Source: Caulobacter sp.
GTDB lineage: Bacteria > Pseudomonadota > Alphaproteobacteria > Caulobacterales > Caulobacteraceae
NCBI GenBank assembly: GCA_030683005.1
Contig: JAUXMY010000008.1
Coordinates: 1 to 64,000 of the forward strand
Direction: 5' to 3'
DNA length: 64,000 bases
Position 1 is the first letter of the stretch. The number at the start of each line of letters is the position of its first letter. Both the position numbers and the translations under genes were made by a program. Positions 7,380 to 15,458 of the stretch are shown here, in pieces. Below the pieces are notes generated by a model. The model was not told the origin of the DNA and searched no databases. It saw only the letters and a list, made by a program, of their open reading frames with translations.

Positions 7380-8651
7380 GTGAACCACTTCGAGGTCCGG
7401 GGCGGCGAGCTCCATTGCGAGAGCGTCCCCCTGTCCCGCATCGCGGATGAGGTCGGCACGCCGGTCTATGTCTATTCCCGCGCCACGTTCGAGCGGCACT
7501 ACACGGTCTTCCGCGACGCGCTGGTCCAGGCTGGCGTCGTCGCCCCGCTGGTCGCCTATGCGGTCAAGGCCAACAGCAACGTCTCGGTGCTGAGGATCCT
7601 CGGCGACCTGGGCGCAGGCGCGGATACGGTGTCGGAGGGGGAGATCCGCCGGGCCCTCGCCGCCGGCATCCCGGGCGAGCGCATCGTCTTCTCCGGCGTC
7701 GGCAAGACGCGGAGCGAAATCGCCTTCGCGCTGAAGGCCGGCGTCTCGGAGATCAACGTCGAGTCCGAGCCCGAGCTGAAGCTGGTCGCGGCCGTGGCCG
7801 AAGAGCTCCAGCTCCGCGCGCCGATCGTGTTCCGCGTGAACCCGGACGTCGCCGCCGGCGGGCACGCCAAGATCGCCACCGGCAAGGCCGAGAACAAGTT
7901 CGGCGTCTCCTTCGCCGAGGCCGCGCGACTCTACGTCAACGCCTCCAACCATCCGCACCTGAACCCGCTGGGCGTCGCCTGCCACATCGGCAGCCAGATC
8001 ACCGACCTGGCGCCGTTCGAGGCCGCCTTCCGCAAGATGCGCGGGCTGGCCGAGAGCCTGCGGGCCGAGGGGCTGACCGTCGAGCGGCTCGACCTCGGCG
8101 GCGGCCTGGGCGTGCCCTACTTCAACCAGCCCGACCCGCCGGCCCCCGCCGCTTACGCCGCCATGGTGGCGAAGGTGGTCGAGGGCCTGCCCGACATCCG
8201 CCTGGCCTTCGAGCCGGGCCGCGTCATCGCCGCCAACGCCGGGGTGCTGCTGGCCTCGGTGATCCATCTGCACGAGCGGCCGGAGGGGCGGAAGTTCCTG
8301 GTCCTCGACGCGGCGATGAACGACCTGATCCGGCCGGCCATGTACGACTCCTTCCACGACATCCGGCCGGTTCGGGAGACCGACGCTGATCCCGTGCCGC
8401 TCGATGTCGTCGGGCCGGTCTGCGAGACGGGCGACACCTTCACCCGCGAGCGGCTGCTGCCGCCGATGGGCCCGGGCGACCGGGTGGCCTTCATGAGCGC
8501 CGGCGCCTACGGCGCGGCCATGGCCAGCGAATATAACAGCCGACCTCTGGTCCCCGAGGTGCTGGTCGACGGCGACCGGTTCGCGATCATCCGCAAGCGG
8601 CCGACCTACGAGGAGATGCTGGCGGACGAGGTTCCGGGGGAGTGGCGGTAG
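7380..8651 (+). CDS. lysA: Diaminopimelate decarboxylase
   Basis: The 423-residue PLP enzyme converts meso-diaminopimelate to lysine. PLP would bind Lys63 in YAVKANSN; HIGSQI, the glycine loop LDLGGGLGVPY and the C-terminal CETGDTF motif (with the cysteine that contacts the substrate) are all present. GTG 7380 is the start. It is the last gene of argH-lipoprotein-lysA, and a very long palindrome with A and T tails follows immediately. Confidence 0.95.
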   Translation: MNHFEVRGGELHCESVPLSRIADEVGTPVYVYSRATFERHYTVFRDALVQAGVVAPLVAYAVKANSNVSVLRILGDLGAGADTVSEGEIRRALAAGIPGERIVFSGVGKTRSEIAFALKAGVSEINVESEPELKLVAAVAEELQLRAPIVFRVNPDVAAGGHAKIATGKAENKFGVSFAEAARLYVNASNHPHLNPLGVACHIGSQITDLAPFEAAFRKMRGLAESLRAEGLTVERLDLGGGLGVPYFNQPDPPAPAAYAAMVAKVVEGLPDIRLAFEPGRVIAANAGVLLASVIHLHERPEGRKFLVLDAAMNDLIRPAMYDSFHDIRPVRETDADPVPLDVVGPVCETGDTFTRERLLPPMGPGDRVAFMSAGAYGAAMASEYNSRPLVPEVLVDGDRFAIIRKRPTYEEMLADEVPGEWR

Positions 8652-8708
8652 AAAAAGGGGGACAGTCACTGATTTCGCTCGCGAAATCAGTGACTGTCCC
8701 CCTTTTTC
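8651..8708. terminator. 58-bp perfect palindrome, bidirectional terminator or REP element
   Basis: Two 28-base arms (8651-8678 and 8681-8708) pair perfectly around a 2-base centre. Each strand has GGGGG...CCCCC followed by TTTTT. It overlaps the last base of lysA and the stop codon of the convergent enoyl-CoA hydratase gene, so it can terminate both. The GGGACAGTCAC core resembles the palindrome at 23213-23239. Confidence 0.8.
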
Positions 8709-9555
8709 ACTCCCACCACGGGTAGACGTCCGGCATGTCCGTCGACACCTTCCCCGGAAAGTTCGGCTTTCGCTTCTCCAGGAAGGCCGCGACGCCCTCC
8801 TTCACGTCGGCCGTGCCGCCCATGGCCATGGCCAGCGGGCCGTCGACGCCCAGCACCTTCAGCGGATCGGCCTCCGCCGAGAAGCGCCACAGCAGGGCGC
8901 GGGTGACGGCGATGGAGATGGCGCTGGTCTCGTCGGCGATCTCCCGGGCGATCGCCGTGGCGCGGGGCAGCAGGTCCTCGGGCTCGGTCACCTCGCTGAC
9001 CAGCCCGCCGGCCAGCGCCTCGTCCGGGCCGAACACCCGGCCCGAGTAGCACCAGCGCAGCGCCTGCGGCAGACCGACGATGCGCGGCAGGAAGGACGCG
9101 GCCCCGGCCTCGGGCGCGAGGCCCCGGCGCGCGAACACGAAGCCGATCTTGGCCCTGGTCGAGGCGATGCGGATGTCCATCGGCAGGGTCATGGTGATCC
9201 CCACCCCGACCGCCCCGCCGTTGATCGCGGCGATGGACGGCTTGCGGCAGGTATAGATCGCCTCGGTGAAGCCGCCCTTCGGCGCACCCGTCCTCGGCCG
9301 CCCCGCGCCGAACAGTTTCGCGCCCTCGCCGCCAAACGCGTCGGCGCCGGCCGACATGTCCGCTCCGGCGCAGAAGCCGCGCCCGGCCCCGGTGACGATG
9401 ACGACCCGGACCGCGTCGTCGGCGTCCGCCTGAACAAAGGCGTCGGCCAGCTCCGCCCCCATGGTGGCGGTGTAGGCGTTCAGCGCCTCCGGCCGGTTGA
9501 GGGTCAGCGTCAGAACCCCGTCGTCCAGCGAGGTGAGGATGGTTTCGTAGGCCAT
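8707..9555 (-). CDS. Enoyl-CoA hydratase/isomerase family protein
   Basis: The 282-residue crotonase-fold protein shows LTLNRPEALNAY, the oxyanion-hole motif GRGFCAGADMSAG and INGGAVGVGITMTLPMDIRIAS. The family hydrates or isomerises acyl-CoA thioesters. Start ATG 9555 gives the usual crotonase N terminus (MAYETILTSLDDGVLTLTL); sequence before it is not family-like. Its stop lies in the palindrome shared with lysA. Exact substrate unknown; it stands alone. Confidence 0.88.
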   Translation of the reverse strand: MAYETILTSLDDGVLTLTLNRPEALNAYTATMGAELADAFVQADADDAVRVVIVTGAGRGFCAGADMSAGADAFGGEGAKLFGAGRPRTGAPKGGFTEAIYTCRKPSIAAINGGAVGVGITMTLPMDIRIASTRAKIGFVFARRGLAPEAGAASFLPRIVGLPQALRWCYSGRVFGPDEALAGGLVSEVTEPEDLLPRATAIAREIADETSAISIAVTRALLWRFSAEADPLKVLGVDGPLAMAMGGTADVKEGVAAFLEKRKPNFPGKVSTDMPDVYPWWE

Positions 9556-9728
9556 GGCCGCGTGCTCCCTGCCGGTCTGCGCCGGTCCGGAAGACAGCCT
9601 GTCAGCCCGCGCGGCTGGGCGACAAGTATGACGTGGCGTCAGGAGCCGTGGGCGGGCCCCGTTGCCCAACCGCTCACTGACAATGGGCTTGAGGATGCAT
9701 CCGCCGGAAAGCGACACGCCGGAATCGA

Positions 9729-9750
9729 TGACATATGTCACGGCATATGC
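9729..9750. promoter_or_regulatory. Candidate VapB operator, two palindromes
   Basis: TGACATATGTCA (9729-9740) is a perfect 12-base palindrome and GCATATGC (9743-9750) a second one, centres 12 bp apart. Both carry a CATATG core, and they lie 13 to 34 bases before the VapB start codon, as expected for autoregulation by the antitoxin. Confidence 0.55.
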
Positions 9751-9762
9751 TACCTTCATCAC

Positions 9763-9996
9763 ATGAGCATCGAGCGCAGGGTCAGCCTCTTCCGGAACGG
9801 TCGCAACCAGGCGGTCCGGATTCCGCGCGATCTGGAACTGCCCGGCGACGAGGCGATCCTTTGTAAGGAGGGCGACCAGTTGATCCTGAAACCTGTCGCG
9901 GCGACCGGCCTGACCGCCTTGCTGGCAAGCTGGGAGCCCATCGAGGAAGACTTCGATTTCGGCGAGGATCTTCCGGCTGATCCCATTGATCTCTAG
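9763..9996 (+). CDS. VapB-type antitoxin
   Basis: The 77-residue protein begins MSIERRVSLFRNGRNQAVRIPRDLEL in family terms: the RNG-x-QAVRIPR stretch is diagnostic of VapB/MazE-like DNA-binding domains. The acidic tail (EPIEEDFDFGEDLPADPIDL) would bind the toxin. ATG 9763 is chosen because homologues start here. Its stop overlaps the GTG start of the toxin by one base (TAGTG). Palindromes just upstream suit autoregulation. Confidence 0.88.
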   Translation: MSIERRVSLFRNGRNQAVRIPRDLELPGDEAILCKEGDQLILKPVAATGLTALLASWEPIEEDFDFGEDLPADPIDL

Positions 9997-10394
9997 TGCG
10001 CTACCTACTCGACACGAACATTCTGTCGGACATGATCCGCAACCCCCATGGCGCGGCGGCGATCAGGCAAGCTCTGGTCGCGCCCGGAGCAGTCTGCACC
10101 AGCGTCCTCGTCGCGGCCGAGCTCCGTTTTGGCGCGGAGAAGCGCCGATCTCAGTTGCTCAGGGGGAAGGTCGAGGCCTTGCTGGGCGCGATTCCCGTTC
10201 TGCCTTTCGAAACGCCAGGCGATCGAACCTATGCTGAGGTCCGCAGCGCGCTTGAGGCGGCTGGAACGCCAATCAGCGGCAACGACTTCCTGATCGCCGC
10301 GCACGCCCTCTCGGCGGGTTGCATCCTTGTCACCGACAACGAACGCGAATTCGCTCGCGTTCCCGGCCTGACCGTTGAGAACTGGCTGCGCTGA
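9996..10394 (+). CDS. VapC-type PIN-domain toxin
   Basis: The 132-residue PIN protein has the conserved acids D6 (RYLLDTNILSDMI), E42 (VAAELRFGAE), D97 (SGNDFLIAAHAL) and D114 (VTDNEREFARV). It matches the FitB/VapC class of Mg-dependent ribonucleases. The GTG start overlaps the antitoxin stop. It is unrelated at sequence level to the PIN toxin at 3929-4318, so the two modules were acquired separately. Confidence 0.9.
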   Translation: MRYLLDTNILSDMIRNPHGAAAIRQALVAPGAVCTSVLVAAELRFGAEKRRSQLLRGKVEALLGAIPVLPFETPGDRTYAEVRSALEAAGTPISGNDFLIAAHALSAGCILVTDNEREFARVPGLTVENWLR

Positions 10395-10397
10395 CCC

Positions 10398-10925
10398 TCA
10401 ATCCATCGCCCCGACGTACGGAATCCCCCGCATGCCGCCGGCGACGTCCATGCCGTAGCCGACCAGGAACCTCGGCGGGGCTTCCCAGGCCACGAAGTCG
10501 GGCTGGATGGCGCGCGCCGTCGGCCAGGGCTTGCTGGCGAAGACGGCGGTCAGCACCTCGCTGGCCCCGGCGTCGCGGACCAGCCTCGCGGCCTCGCTGA
10601 GCGACAGGCCGGTGTCGAACACGTCGTCGACGATAAGCGCCTTGCGGCCCAGCACCGGGCGCTGCAGGTCGGCGCGGACCTCGCAGCGGCCGTAGCTGTG
10701 GCGCTCGTCGCGGTAGGACGACAGCCACAGGGCGTCGAATTTCGTCAGACGGCCGAGCCGGGCCAGGGCCCGCGTCAGGTCGGCGGCGAACCAGATGCCG
10801 CCGGTCAGCAGGCAGACCATGACCGTCTCGTCGTCGATGCGCGGGGCGATCTGTTCGGCCACGGCGGCGACGCGGGCGGCGACGTCCTGCTCTGACAGCA
10901 GGACCGTCGGCTGCGGCTCGCTCAT
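10398..10925 (-). CDS. hpt: Hypoxanthine phosphoribosyltransferase family protein
   Basis: The 175-residue protein has the PRPP-binding loop ALIVDDVFDTGLSL (about 96-109) and the DALWLSSYRDERHS stretch of HPRT-like enzymes, which make IMP or GMP from free base and PRPP. Start ATG 10925 overlaps the stop of the upstream zinc-ribbon gene. The next gene, VapC, is convergent and only three bases away. The assignment to purine salvage is from family similarity; a related Xpt/Gpt specificity cannot be excluded. Confidence 0.85.
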   Translation of the reverse strand: MSEPQPTVLLSEQDVAARVAAVAEQIAPRIDDETVMVCLLTGGIWFAADLTRALARLGRLTKFDALWLSSYRDERHSYGRCEVRADLQRPVLGRKALIVDDVFDTGLSLSEAARLVRDAGASEVLTAVFASKPWPTARAIQPDFVAWEAPPRFLVGYGMDVAGGMRGIPYVGAMD

Positions 10926-11791
10926 CAATGGTTCTCCGTCGGGGCGTGGGCTGCGTCCTCGACGACGGGCGTGGCTTCGAGAACCATCGGCGCGTCCGGC
11001 GGCGGGGCCCCGGCGCCGACCTCGCCCCGCAGGGTCACCCGCGCGGTTTCGGCCTTGGCGGCCGGCCGGGCCTGGGTCTCGCCCTTCGCGCCCTTCTTCA
11101 GCTCGAAGCTGACCTCCAGCGTCGCGGCCGTGGTCGGCGGATCGAGCATGGCCAGCGCGAAATGGCGGGTCTCGCCCGGCGGGATCAGCGGGTCGGCCGG
11201 GCTGGCCAGCTTCACGGCCACCACCTTGCCGGCCTTGTTGAGGAGGCTGATCCGCAGCGGCGGAGCGGTGACAGGATGATCTGCGACGTTGCGCATGACG
11301 CCCGACACCGCCAGGGCGGCATGGCCGTCCTGCAGCGCGGCCTCGGCGGCGACATCCTCGATCTCCAGCCCGACGCGGTTGACGTCCAGGCCGACGGCGG
11401 CGAACGCGCTGGCGGTGCGGGGCCACATCTCGACGACCGAGCCCCTGAAGACGATCCCGCCCAGCACGAGCCCCATGAGCGCGACCGCCATCCCGGCCCA
11501 GACCACGCCGACCGTCGCGGCCTCGCGCACGCGGCGCTCGTTAGTGGCTTTCTGGCGGAAGACCTTGGGCAGCTCGTCGCCCGGCAGATCGCTGACCGGG
11601 GTTTCCTCGACCTTGTCGGCGCCTTTGGCCAGCGCGCCGTCCTCGGGATCGACGAACAGTTCGAGGTCGGCCTGGCCTTCGGCGGTCCAGCGATTGCCGC
11701 AGGCGGAGCAGCGCACAGTGCGGCCGCCCGCACCGACCTTGTCGTCAGGTACGAAATACCGGGTGGCGCACTCGGGACAGGTCAGTATCAT
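10925..11791 (-). CDS. Zinc-ribbon (MJ0042) and DUF3426 membrane protein
   Basis: The 288-residue protein starts with a zinc ribbon (C5, C8, C28, C31: LTCPECATRY and VRCSACGNRW). An acidic linker and a membrane helix (about 93-115) follow, and then a DUF3426 domain with SGVMRNVADHPV and PPGETRHFAL. The architecture is conserved in alphaproteobacteria, commonly beside ftsE, as here. The ribbon would be cytoplasmic and DUF3426 periplasmic. Function is unknown; a link to the division genes on the other strand is inference from position. Confidence 0.82.
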   Translation of the reverse strand: MILTCPECATRYFVPDDKVGAGGRTVRCSACGNRWTAEGQADLELFVDPEDGALAKGADKVEETPVSDLPGDELPKVFRQKATNERRVREAATVGVVWAGMAVALMGLVLGGIVFRGSVVEMWPRTASAFAAVGLDVNRVGLEIEDVAAEAALQDGHAALAVSGVMRNVADHPVTAPPLRISLLNKAGKVVAVKLASPADPLIPPGETRHFALAMLDPPTTAATLEVSFELKKGAKGETQARPAAKAETARVTLRGEVGAGAPPPDAPMVLEATPVVEDAAHAPTENH

Positions 11792-11847
11792 GCCGGCGAA
11801 TCGGACGCTCCCCGCTCCTCCTCCCGAGGTCGCCGATTTCGGCTCCC

Positions 11848-12582
11848 ATGTCCAGAAACCAGAACGCCGTATTCGAGGGCGACGCGGTCGCCGGACCCGT
11901 GTTGCGCTTCGATGGCGTAGGCATGCGCTACGGGCGTGCGCCGGAGGTCCTGAAGGACGTCTCGTTCGAACTGGCCGCTGGCAGTTTTCATTTCCTCACC
12001 GGCGCTTCGGGCGCCGGCAAGAGCAGCCTTCTCAAGCTGATCTATCTCGCCGAGCGTCCCTCAAGGGGGACCATTGAACTGTTCGGTCGGGATGTCGACG
12101 CCGTGCATGCATCGGACCGGCCGTTCCTGCGCCGCCGCATCGGGGTTGTGTTCCAGGAGTTCCGGCTGCTGGAGCACCTGTCGGCCTTCGACAACGTCGC
12201 CCTGCCGCTGCGTATCGCCGGCGGGAAGCCTGACGCCTATCGCGCCGACGTCGCCGAGCTGCTGGCCTGGGTGGGCCTCAAGGACCGCATGCACGCCCTG
12301 CCCCCGACCCTGTCGGGCGGCGAGAAGCAGCGGCTGGCCATCGCCCGGGCCGTGGTCAACCGGCCGGACATCCTGCTGGCCGACGAGCCGACCGGCAATG
12401 TCGATGACGCCCACGCCATCCGCATCCTCAAGCTGTTTGTCGAGCTCAACCGCCTTGGCACCACGGTGCTGATCGCCAGCCACGACGAGGACCTGGTCGC
12501 CCGATCCGGCCAGCCGGTGCTGCACCTCGATCGCGGCCGGCTGCGCATGTTCGGGCGCGGCGTCGGGGAGCGGGCGGGATGA
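11848..12582 (+). CDS. ftsE: Cell-division ATPase FtsE
   Basis: The 244-residue ABC ATPase has Walker A GASGAGKSS (52-60), signature LSGGEKQR (about 157) and Walker B ILLADEPTGN. Its FHFLTGASGAGKSSLLK and FQEFRLLEHLSAFDNVALPLR are FtsE-specific in style. With FtsX it couples ATP hydrolysis to activation of cell-wall hydrolases at the septum. It overlaps ftsX by ATGA, and the YdcF-like and plsC genes follow in the same overlapping series. Confidence 0.93.
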   Translation: MSRNQNAVFEGDAVAGPVLRFDGVGMRYGRAPEVLKDVSFELAAGSFHFLTGASGAGKSSLLKLIYLAERPSRGTIELFGRDVDAVHASDRPFLRRRIGVVFQEFRLLEHLSAFDNVALPLRIAGGKPDAYRADVAELLAWVGLKDRMHALPPTLSGGEKQRLAIARAVVNRPDILLADEPTGNVDDAHAIRILKLFVELNRLGTTVLIASHDEDLVARSGQPVLHLDRGRLRMFGRGVGERAG

Positions 12583-13472
12583 GCGACATCTTCGATCCGC
12601 GCCGCTGGAAGCCCGCGCCGCTGTTGCCACGCAGGGACCCGCGCGACGGCGCGCTGGTCTTCGTGGTCGCGGTGCTGTGCTTCCTGGCCTGCCTGACGGC
12701 CATCGGCGGGCTGGCCGCCGACCGCGCAGCGCGCGGCTGGTCCGGCCAGCTGACGGGATCAGCCACCGTCGTTGTCCGCGCCAATGGCGGGGAGACCCCC
12801 GACACCGCCGCCGGCCGGGCTGCGGAGGCCCTGTCCGGGGTCAAGGGGGTCATCGAGGCCCGGGCGCTGGAGAAGGCGCGGGCCGAGGCGCTGCTGGAGC
12901 CCTGGCTGGGGCGTGAGGCGCTGCTGGACGATCTGCCGATCCCGCGACTGGTGACGGTCGATCTCGATCCAAAGGCGCCGGCCACGGCCATCGCCCTGGA
13001 CAGGGCCCTGAAGGCGGCCGGCGTCGACGCGACGGTCGATGACCACAGCCTGTGGATCGCCGACATCGAGCGCGGGGCCGCCATCGCCCGATGGGCGGCG
13101 CTGGGCGTCTTCCTGCTGATCGCCTCGGCGGCGGCGGCGGCCATCGGATTCGCCACCCGCGCAGCCATGGCCGCCCATCGCGAGACCATCGAAGTGTTGC
13201 ACCTGTCCGGCGCGCAGGCGAATTTCGTCGTCAGGCTGTTCCAGAGCCGGTTTGCTCGCGTGGCGGCGGTCGCGGGCTTGTTCGGCGCCGCCGGCGCGGC
13301 CAGTATCGGCGCGCTGGCCAGACTCGCCGGAGGAGGACAGGGGCTGACCCCGGTTCTGCCGGTCGCCTGGCTGGATCTGTTGGCCGTGGCGCCGACGCCG
13401 TTTCTCGCGGCGCTGGTCGCCGCGGTCGCCGCCCGCGTCGCCGCACACGGGCTGATCGGAGAGATGGCGTGA
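12579..13472 (+). CDS. ftsX: Cell-division membrane protein FtsX
   Basis: The 297-residue protein has one N-terminal membrane helix (about 27-48), a periplasmic loop and three C-terminal helices, the normal FtsX topology. The end of the loop and first C-terminal helix read IERGAAIARWAALGVFLLIAS, with EVLHLSGAQANFV in the cytoplasmic turn. It partners FtsE. The periplasmic loop is where a hydrolase activator would bind. It overlaps ftsE (ATGA) and the next gene (GTGA). Confidence 0.92.
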   Translation: MSDIFDPRRWKPAPLLPRRDPRDGALVFVVAVLCFLACLTAIGGLAADRAARGWSGQLTGSATVVVRANGGETPDTAAGRAAEALSGVKGVIEARALEKARAEALLEPWLGREALLDDLPIPRLVTVDLDPKAPATAIALDRALKAAGVDATVDDHSLWIADIERGAAIARWAALGVFLLIASAAAAAIGFATRAAMAAHRETIEVLHLSGAQANFVVRLFQSRFARVAAVAGLFGAAGAASIGALARLAGGGQGLTPVLPVAWLDLLAVAPTPFLAALVAAVAARVAAHGLIGEMA

Positions 13473-14095
13473 GGACGCTGGCGGCCCTGCTCGTCGTTCT
13501 GCTGATCTGGGTGGTCGGCCTGGTGGCCTTCGCCCAGCGCATCGAGCGGTCGACCCCGCCGGTCGAGCCGCCCGTCGCCGACGCCGTGGTCGCCCTGACC
13601 GGGGCCTCCGACCTTCGCCTGGAAGCCGCCGCCCGCCTCCTGGAGCGCGGCAAGGGCAAGCGGCTGCTGATTTCCGGCGTCAACCGCGAGGCCAGCCGTG
13701 ACGATATTCTGGCGGTCAGTCGGGCGGTGAAGCCGATCTATGACTGCTGCGTCGATCTGGGCTACGCGGCCGCCGACACCGTCGGCAATGCCGAGGAGAT
13801 CGCCGAGTGGGCCCGCGGCAAGGGCTTCACCCGACTGATCGTCGTGACCTCCGACTACCATATGCCCCGCTCGATCCTGGAAATCCGCGCGGCGATGCCG
13901 GAAGCGACGCTCATCGAGTACCCTGTGGTCACCGGCCTGGTCGATGTTGATCGCTGGTGGCGCAACCAGGGCGATGCGCGGCGTCTGGTCGTCGAGTACT
14001 CCAAGTACCTGGCGATTCTGTCGCGGGAGAGCTTCCTGGCGCTGGGTCCCCGTGACGAGACCCCGCCGGCGCAAACCAAGGAAAAGACCTCTTGA
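13469..14095 (+). CDS. YdcF/SanA-like DUF218 protein
   Basis: The 208-residue protein has an N-terminal membrane helix (about 3-21) and a DUF218 domain with DAVVALTGASDLRLEAAARLLERG, LLISGVN and the conserved VVTSDYHMPRS. In this family ElyC and SanA affect envelope integrity and peptidoglycan precursor lipid handling. The GTG start at 13469 overlaps the ftsX stop. Its TGA overlaps the TTG start of plsC. Position between ftsEX and plsC suggests a cell-envelope job. Confidence 0.85.
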   Translation: MRTLAALLVVLLIWVVGLVAFAQRIERSTPPVEPPVADAVVALTGASDLRLEAAARLLERGKGKRLLISGVNREASRDDILAVSRAVKPIYDCCVDLGYAAADTVGNAEEIAEWARGKGFTRLIVVTSDYHMPRSILEIRAAMPEATLIEYPVVTGLVDVDRWWRNQGDARRLVVEYSKYLAILSRESFLALGPRDETPPAQTKEKTS

Positions 14096-14808
14096 TCTGG
14101 CTCCGTTCCCTGCTCTTCACGGTCGCCTTCTATCTCTACTCCACCATCGTCGCCCTGCTGATGGCGCCGCTTCTGCTCGGCCCGCGCGCCGGGGTGTCGG
14201 CGGCCCTTACCCTTTACGGCAAGGGCGTGGCGGTTCTGCTGAGGGTGATCGCCGGCATCCGGTTCGAGGTGCGCGGCCTGGAGAACCTGCCCAAGGGCGC
14301 CGCCCTGGTGGCCGGCAAGCACCACGCCTTCTTCGACATCTTCGGCTGCTTCACGGTCATGCCGTCGGCCTGTTTCGTGCTCAAGAAAGAGCTCAGCTGG
14401 CTGCCGTTCGTCGGCTGGTACGCCAGCAAGGCCAACATGATCGTCGTCGATCGCAGCGCCCATTCAACCGCGCTGCGCAAGCTCGTCCGCGACGCCAAGG
14501 ATCGCTTCACCGAAGCGCGCCAGCTGGTCATCTTCCCGGAGGGCACCCGCAAGGCGCCGGGGGACGCGCCCGACTACAAGCCGGGGATTGCCGCCCTCTA
14601 TCGCGAGCTGGAGATGCCGGTCGTGCCGCTGGCCCTGAACACCGGCTGCCACTGGCCGGCCCACGGATTCAAGCGCTATCCGGGCACGATCATCTTCGAG
14701 TTCCTGCCGGCCATCCCGGCGGGTCTGAAACGCGGCGAGTTCATGCGCGAGCTGGAGAGCCGGCTCGAGACGGCGTCCAACGCCCTGATCGCCGAAAGCG
14801 CCCGGTAG
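14092..14808 (+). CDS. plsC: 1-acyl-sn-glycerol-3-phosphate acyltransferase
   Basis: The 238-residue membrane protein has the acyltransferase motif H-x4-D in KHHAFFD (about 76-82) and FPEGTRKAPG (about 147-156). It would acylate lysophosphatidic acid to phosphatidic acid at the inner membrane. A TTG start overlaps the previous stop (TTGA), an arrangement that makes translation depend on the gene before. It closes the ftsEX operon; cheW follows convergently with no terminator visible in three bases. Confidence 0.9.
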   Translation: MIWLRSLLFTVAFYLYSTIVALLMAPLLLGPRAGVSAALTLYGKGVAVLLRVIAGIRFEVRGLENLPKGAALVAGKHHAFFDIFGCFTVMPSACFVLKKELSWLPFVGWYASKANMIVVDRSAHSTALRKLVRDAKDRFTEARQLVIFPEGTRKAPGDAPDYKPGIAALYRELEMPVVPLALNTGCHWPAHGFKRYPGTIIFEFLPAIPAGLKRGEFMRELESRLETASNALIAESAR

Positions 14809-14811
14809 GGG

Positions 14812-15282
14812 TCAGGCGGCCCGGCGCGAGGTCTCGGCCATCGGCATCAGGCGATCGACCACCAGCCGACTCATCATGCGACCATCAATGGGAATGATGG
14901 CGTCGACGAAGCGGCGGTCGGGGTCGTCCCCGAGGTCCGGCGGCGCCTGGGGCAGCGAGGCGTCGATGGTGAAGGTCTCCTGCACCCCGTCGACCAGCAG
15001 CCCGGCGGAGCGCTCGCTCTCCTGCACCACCACGATGACGTGGCGCGAGGAAGGCTCGGTGATCCCCAGGCCCAGCCGCGCCCGCAGGTCGATCACCGGC
15101 ATGATCGAACCGCGCAGATTGATGACGCCGCGGATGTAGTCCGGCGCCTGGGGAAGCGGCGTCGCCGGCGTCCAGCCCCGAATCTCCCGCACGGTGCGAA
15201 TGTCGATGCAGAACTCCTGGTCGCCGATCTCGAAGGAGATCAGCTCCAGGGTTTCCGAGGCGTGGTCGAAATGCGTGCTCAT
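14812..15282 (-). CDS. cheW: Chemotaxis coupling protein CheW
   Basis: The 156-residue protein is a single CheW domain: ELISFEIGDQEFCIDIRTVREIRG, YIRGVINLRGSIMPVIDLRARLGL, and a GLLVDGVQETFTI strand. It couples chemoreceptors to CheA. The start at 15282 has GGAT upstream. The sequence TTAACCAT, identical to the 8-base CtrA half-site, lies 81-88 bases upstream. The next upstream gene is a chemoreceptor, so the pair probably belongs to one sensory unit; no CheA, CheY or CheR gene is in the window. Confidence 0.92.
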   Translation of the reverse strand: MSTHFDHASETLELISFEIGDQEFCIDIRTVREIRGWTPATPLPQAPDYIRGVINLRGSIMPVIDLRARLGLGITEPSSRHVIVVVQESERSAGLLVDGVQETFTIDASLPQAPPDLGDDPDRRFVDAIIPIDGRMMSRLVVDRLMPMAETSRRAA

Positions 15283-15362
15283 GACAGATCCATTTTCCGG
15301 CTGTCCGCGACCACCGGGGCCGCGCGCCAGCGCAAACCTCATCGAACAAACTGTGCGGCGCC

Positions 15363-15370
15363 ATGGTTAA
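15363..15370 (-). promoter_or_regulatory. CtrA half-site-like TTAACCAT upstream of cheW
   Basis: ATGGTTAA on the plus strand reads TTAACCAT towards cheW. This equals the half-site known for CtrA in Caulobacter. A single 8-mer match is weak alone. Confidence 0.35.
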
Positions 15371-15458
15371 CGCGATCCAAACGCGGTGGCCGGCAGCCCT
15401 CTCGTGAAGACGGGCCGCTCGACCCCGCGGCCCGTGAACGGCCTCTGGCCGGATGGGC

